A DNA stretch of 34,511 bases. Origin: Candidatus Eiseniibacteriota bacterium (GTDB lineage Bacteria; Arandabacterota; Arandabacteria; JAGLYR01). Position numbers and translations under genes: made by a program. The notes under the pieces were generated by a model. That model ran no database searches. It saw nothing but the letters and a program-made list of their open reading frames with translations, and was not told the origin of the DNA. The stretch covers positions 1 through 34,511 of the forward strand of contig JAGLYR010000176.1 of the NCBI GenBank assembly GCA_023132135.1, given 5' to 3'. Shown one piece after another: positions 34,292 through 34,511 of the stretch (position 1 is the first letter of the stretch; each line of letters opens with the position of its first letter).

Positions 34292-34387
34292 CCCGCATTT
34301 TTCATCAGCCTGAGTCAGCGGAGACCGCAAGTGATCCTGGCGGGAAGGGTTGTCCATGGTATTGAGGGCCCCGCGGGATGAACACGG

Positions 34388-34511
34388 TGTCGGGTGGAAG
34401 GGTAAGGGTTCTGACTCCGGCAACTGGCCAGGTGGCATGCTTCGGACAGTGAGAACTCGTGAGGATCCAGAACCCGGCCGTAGCCAGAATCCTTACCCTT
34501 TCGACCCGACA
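34388..34511. mobile_element. Possible 124-bp MITE-like element with about 34-bp imperfect terminal inverted repeats (may be cut by the window edge)
   Basis: TGTCGGGTGGAAGGGTAAGGGTTCTGACTCCGGC at 34388..34421 vs reverse complement of 34477..34511 TGTCGGGTCGAAAGGGTAAGGATTCTGGCTACGGC. Confidence 0.65.

Noticed and set aside
1-34511. tRNA, rRNA or prophage genes
   Set aside because: No cloverleaf, rRNA or phage structural signatures found by reading either strand; this is not a substitute for tRNAscan or Infernal.

Overview
This 34.5 kb window is high-GC bacterial DNA from a lineage I cannot place securely. NPFNP-type C-terminal sorting domains and the intergenic repeat style suggest an uncultured FCB-like phylum, but that is inference. 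Supported content, left to right: (i) a two-gene DUF5674 cassette; (ii) a RAYT/IS200-like transposase surrounded by, and carrying within its own coding sequence, copies of a hairpin repeat GTAGGGGCGACCCGGTGGGTCGCCC; (iii) rqcH/NFACT; (iv) selD, whose ORF-track call is truncated at an in-frame TGA that very likely encodes selenocysteine; (v) a HEAT-cyclophilin fusion, a spermidine-synthase-like membrane protein, a PfkB kinase, a YkgJ-type Cys-cluster protein, a secreted S8 protease and a GT-C/TPR protein; (vi) a minus-strand block with five GT4 glycosyltransferases, a radical SAM/SPASM protein and a thymidylate-kinase-like protein; (vii) a CarboxypepD_reg-like lipoprotein, DUF763, a CHASE2-SpoIIE phosphatase, a BNR-type secreted protein and two polytopic membrane proteins. 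The most unusual signal is non-coding. At least five intergenic spacers carry short, degenerate arrays with a strict 7-nt period, many about 5 units (35 nt) long. The unit sequence differs by locus, several arrays are in inverted pairs, and most loci lie beside a recurring 21-bp end-like motif (TAGCCYGNATTTYTCAYCAG). These look like parts of one composite interspersed element with no encoded protein in this window. No rRNA, tRNA, CRISPR array or prophage was identified.
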